Assembly (NCBI GenBank): GCA_035530195.1
Contig: DATKVG010000018.1
Span: 1 to 5,970 of the forward strand
Source of the DNA: JAPLKX01 sp035530195
Lineage (GTDB): Bacteria > Hydrogenedentota > Hydrogenedentia > Hydrogenedentales > SLHB01
Direction of reading: 5' to 3'
DNA length: 5,970 nt
Positions 5,656 to 5,970 of this stretch are shown here, piece by piece (within the stretch, counting starts at the first letter, position 1; each line of letters begins with the position of its first letter). The notes under the pieces are model-generated. The model searched no databases, had not been told where the DNA came from, and saw only the letters and a list, made by a program, of their open reading frames with translations. Position numbers and translations under genes: made by a program.

Positions 5656-5825
5656 GCTTTGCCCTTTCGTGTTCCGTCCATGTTACGTCCCGTCGCCATT
5701 CGCCACGCCAGACGCCACCGCGCGCGCCGCGGGCAACACTGCATCGCATCCCATGCCGCGTCAAGGTCATCACGCAAACACTGCCGCACTGATTGCCGAA
5801 CCTTCCTCGCCGTCTTGCTTCTCAT
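5652..5825 (-). CDS. Small basic Trp/Arg-rich phage protein (57 aa)
   Basis: The ATG at 5825 directly follows the terminase TAG (TAGATG), and the TGA at 5652-5654 overlaps the zinc-ribbon ATG (ATGA). GAGGAAGG lies 9 bases before the start. The protein is strongly basic, with three Trp and three Cys, and ends in an Arg-rich segment containing CCPRRARWRLAWRMATG (30-46). Short phage proteins with a Pro-x-x-Arg-Arg...Arg-Leu-Ala-Trp-Arg pattern occur near terminase and head genes. I know the pattern only as hypothetical proteins and assign no function. The exact stop/start packing on both sides and the good ribosome site are the main evidence that it is real. It is short and easily missed by length cut-offs. 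Confidence 0.65.
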   Translation of the reverse strand: MRSKTARKVRQSVRQCLRDDLDAAWDAMQCCPRRARWRLAWRMATGRNMDGTRKGKA

Positions 5826-5970
5826 CTACCACCGCCTTCCTCGCGTTGCATCGCTCGGTCTGCTTATCAGCACCCGCGACTTGGTTTGATCGCCCGTCTT
5901 GCGCGTCTGCCCGCCCGTCCCCACGCCGCACATCGACGCCCCCACGTAGGCCATGTACCACGCATCGCCG
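5826..5970 (-). CDS. Large terminase subunit, C-terminal end (probable GpA family, partial)
   Basis: The frame is open from the window edge to TAG at 5826-5828, giving the last 47 residues of a protein that begins outside. The first visible residues, GDAWYMAYVGASMCGVG, resemble the 'Asn-His-x-x-Asp-(Cys/Ala)-x-x-Tyr-x-x-Ala' helix near the C-terminus of GpA-type large terminases. The remainder is a polar tail (GQTRKTGDQTKSR and beyond). The position, just upstream of the gpW-like and portal genes, is where lambda-type phages place this gene. The terminase cuts concatemeric DNA and drives packaging through the portal. No ATPase or nuclease motif is within the window, so the call rests on this helix and on gene order. 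Confidence 0.6.
   Translation of the reverse strand, partial: GDAWYMAYVGASMCGVGTGGQTRKTGDQTKSRVLISRPSDATRGRRW

Noticed and set aside
5323..5889. Plus-strand 188-residue Arg/His-rich frame
   Set aside because: It is antisense to three coupled minus-strand genes. Its composition is typical of a GC-rich reverse reading.
5770..5961. A 63-residue minus-strand open frame
   Set aside because: It overlaps both the terminase end and the 57-aa gene in another frame. Its composition is low-complexity charged, and the alternative frames have exact stop/start coupling.
1..5970. CRISPR array, tRNA, insertion sequence, attachment site or defence cassette
   Set aside because: I looked for regularly spaced repeats, cloverleaf-like palindromes, transposase motifs and plus-strand accessory genes and saw none. 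All supported genes belong to phage head and neck assembly or are small accessory genes coupled to it.

Overview
This window is one strand-coherent block of a tailed-phage or prophage head morphogenesis module. Every gene I can support reads on the minus strand, so transcription runs from right to left. The genes are tightly packed, with stop/start overlaps at four junctions, visible Shine-Dalgarno sequences and a uniformly GC-rich composition. Together these point to a bacterial siphovirus-like (lambda/HK97-type) element. The host cannot be named from this sequence: no tRNA, attachment site, integrase or host gene is present, and I cannot tell a free phage from an integrated prophage.

Layout in the direction of transcription: the C-terminal end of a probable GpA-type large terminase (5970-5826); a 57-aa basic protein directly abutting it (5825-5652); a 121-aa zinc-ribbon protein (5655-5290); a 77-base gap with a promoter-like element and a hairpin over a start codon; a 182-aa protein whose C-terminus resembles the gpW head-tail joining protein (5212-4664); a lambda-family portal protein (4664-3102); a fused HK97-type prohead protease and major capsid protein (3148-1292); a strong GC hairpin; a 141-aa secreted-looking or decoration-like protein (1210-785); a second GC hairpin; a 112-aa head-tail connector candidate (708-370); and the N-terminal part of a tail-completion-like protein that leaves the window (370-1).

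The genes fit one process. Terminase packages DNA through the portal into a capsid made by the protease-capsid fusion, and the gpW-like and downstream small proteins close the head and join the tail. The portal and its neighbours are lambda-like while the capsid is HK97-like, so the module is a mosaic.

I found no clear undescribed defence or mobile system. The points most worth checking are: a well-placed internal ribosome binding site inside the protease-capsid fusion that could give free capsid subunits; two GC-rich hairpins bracketing a putative decoration protein that carries an apparent signal peptide; two small genes inserted between terminase and the gpW-like gene; and a hairpin with a promoter-like element at the gpW-like start codon.
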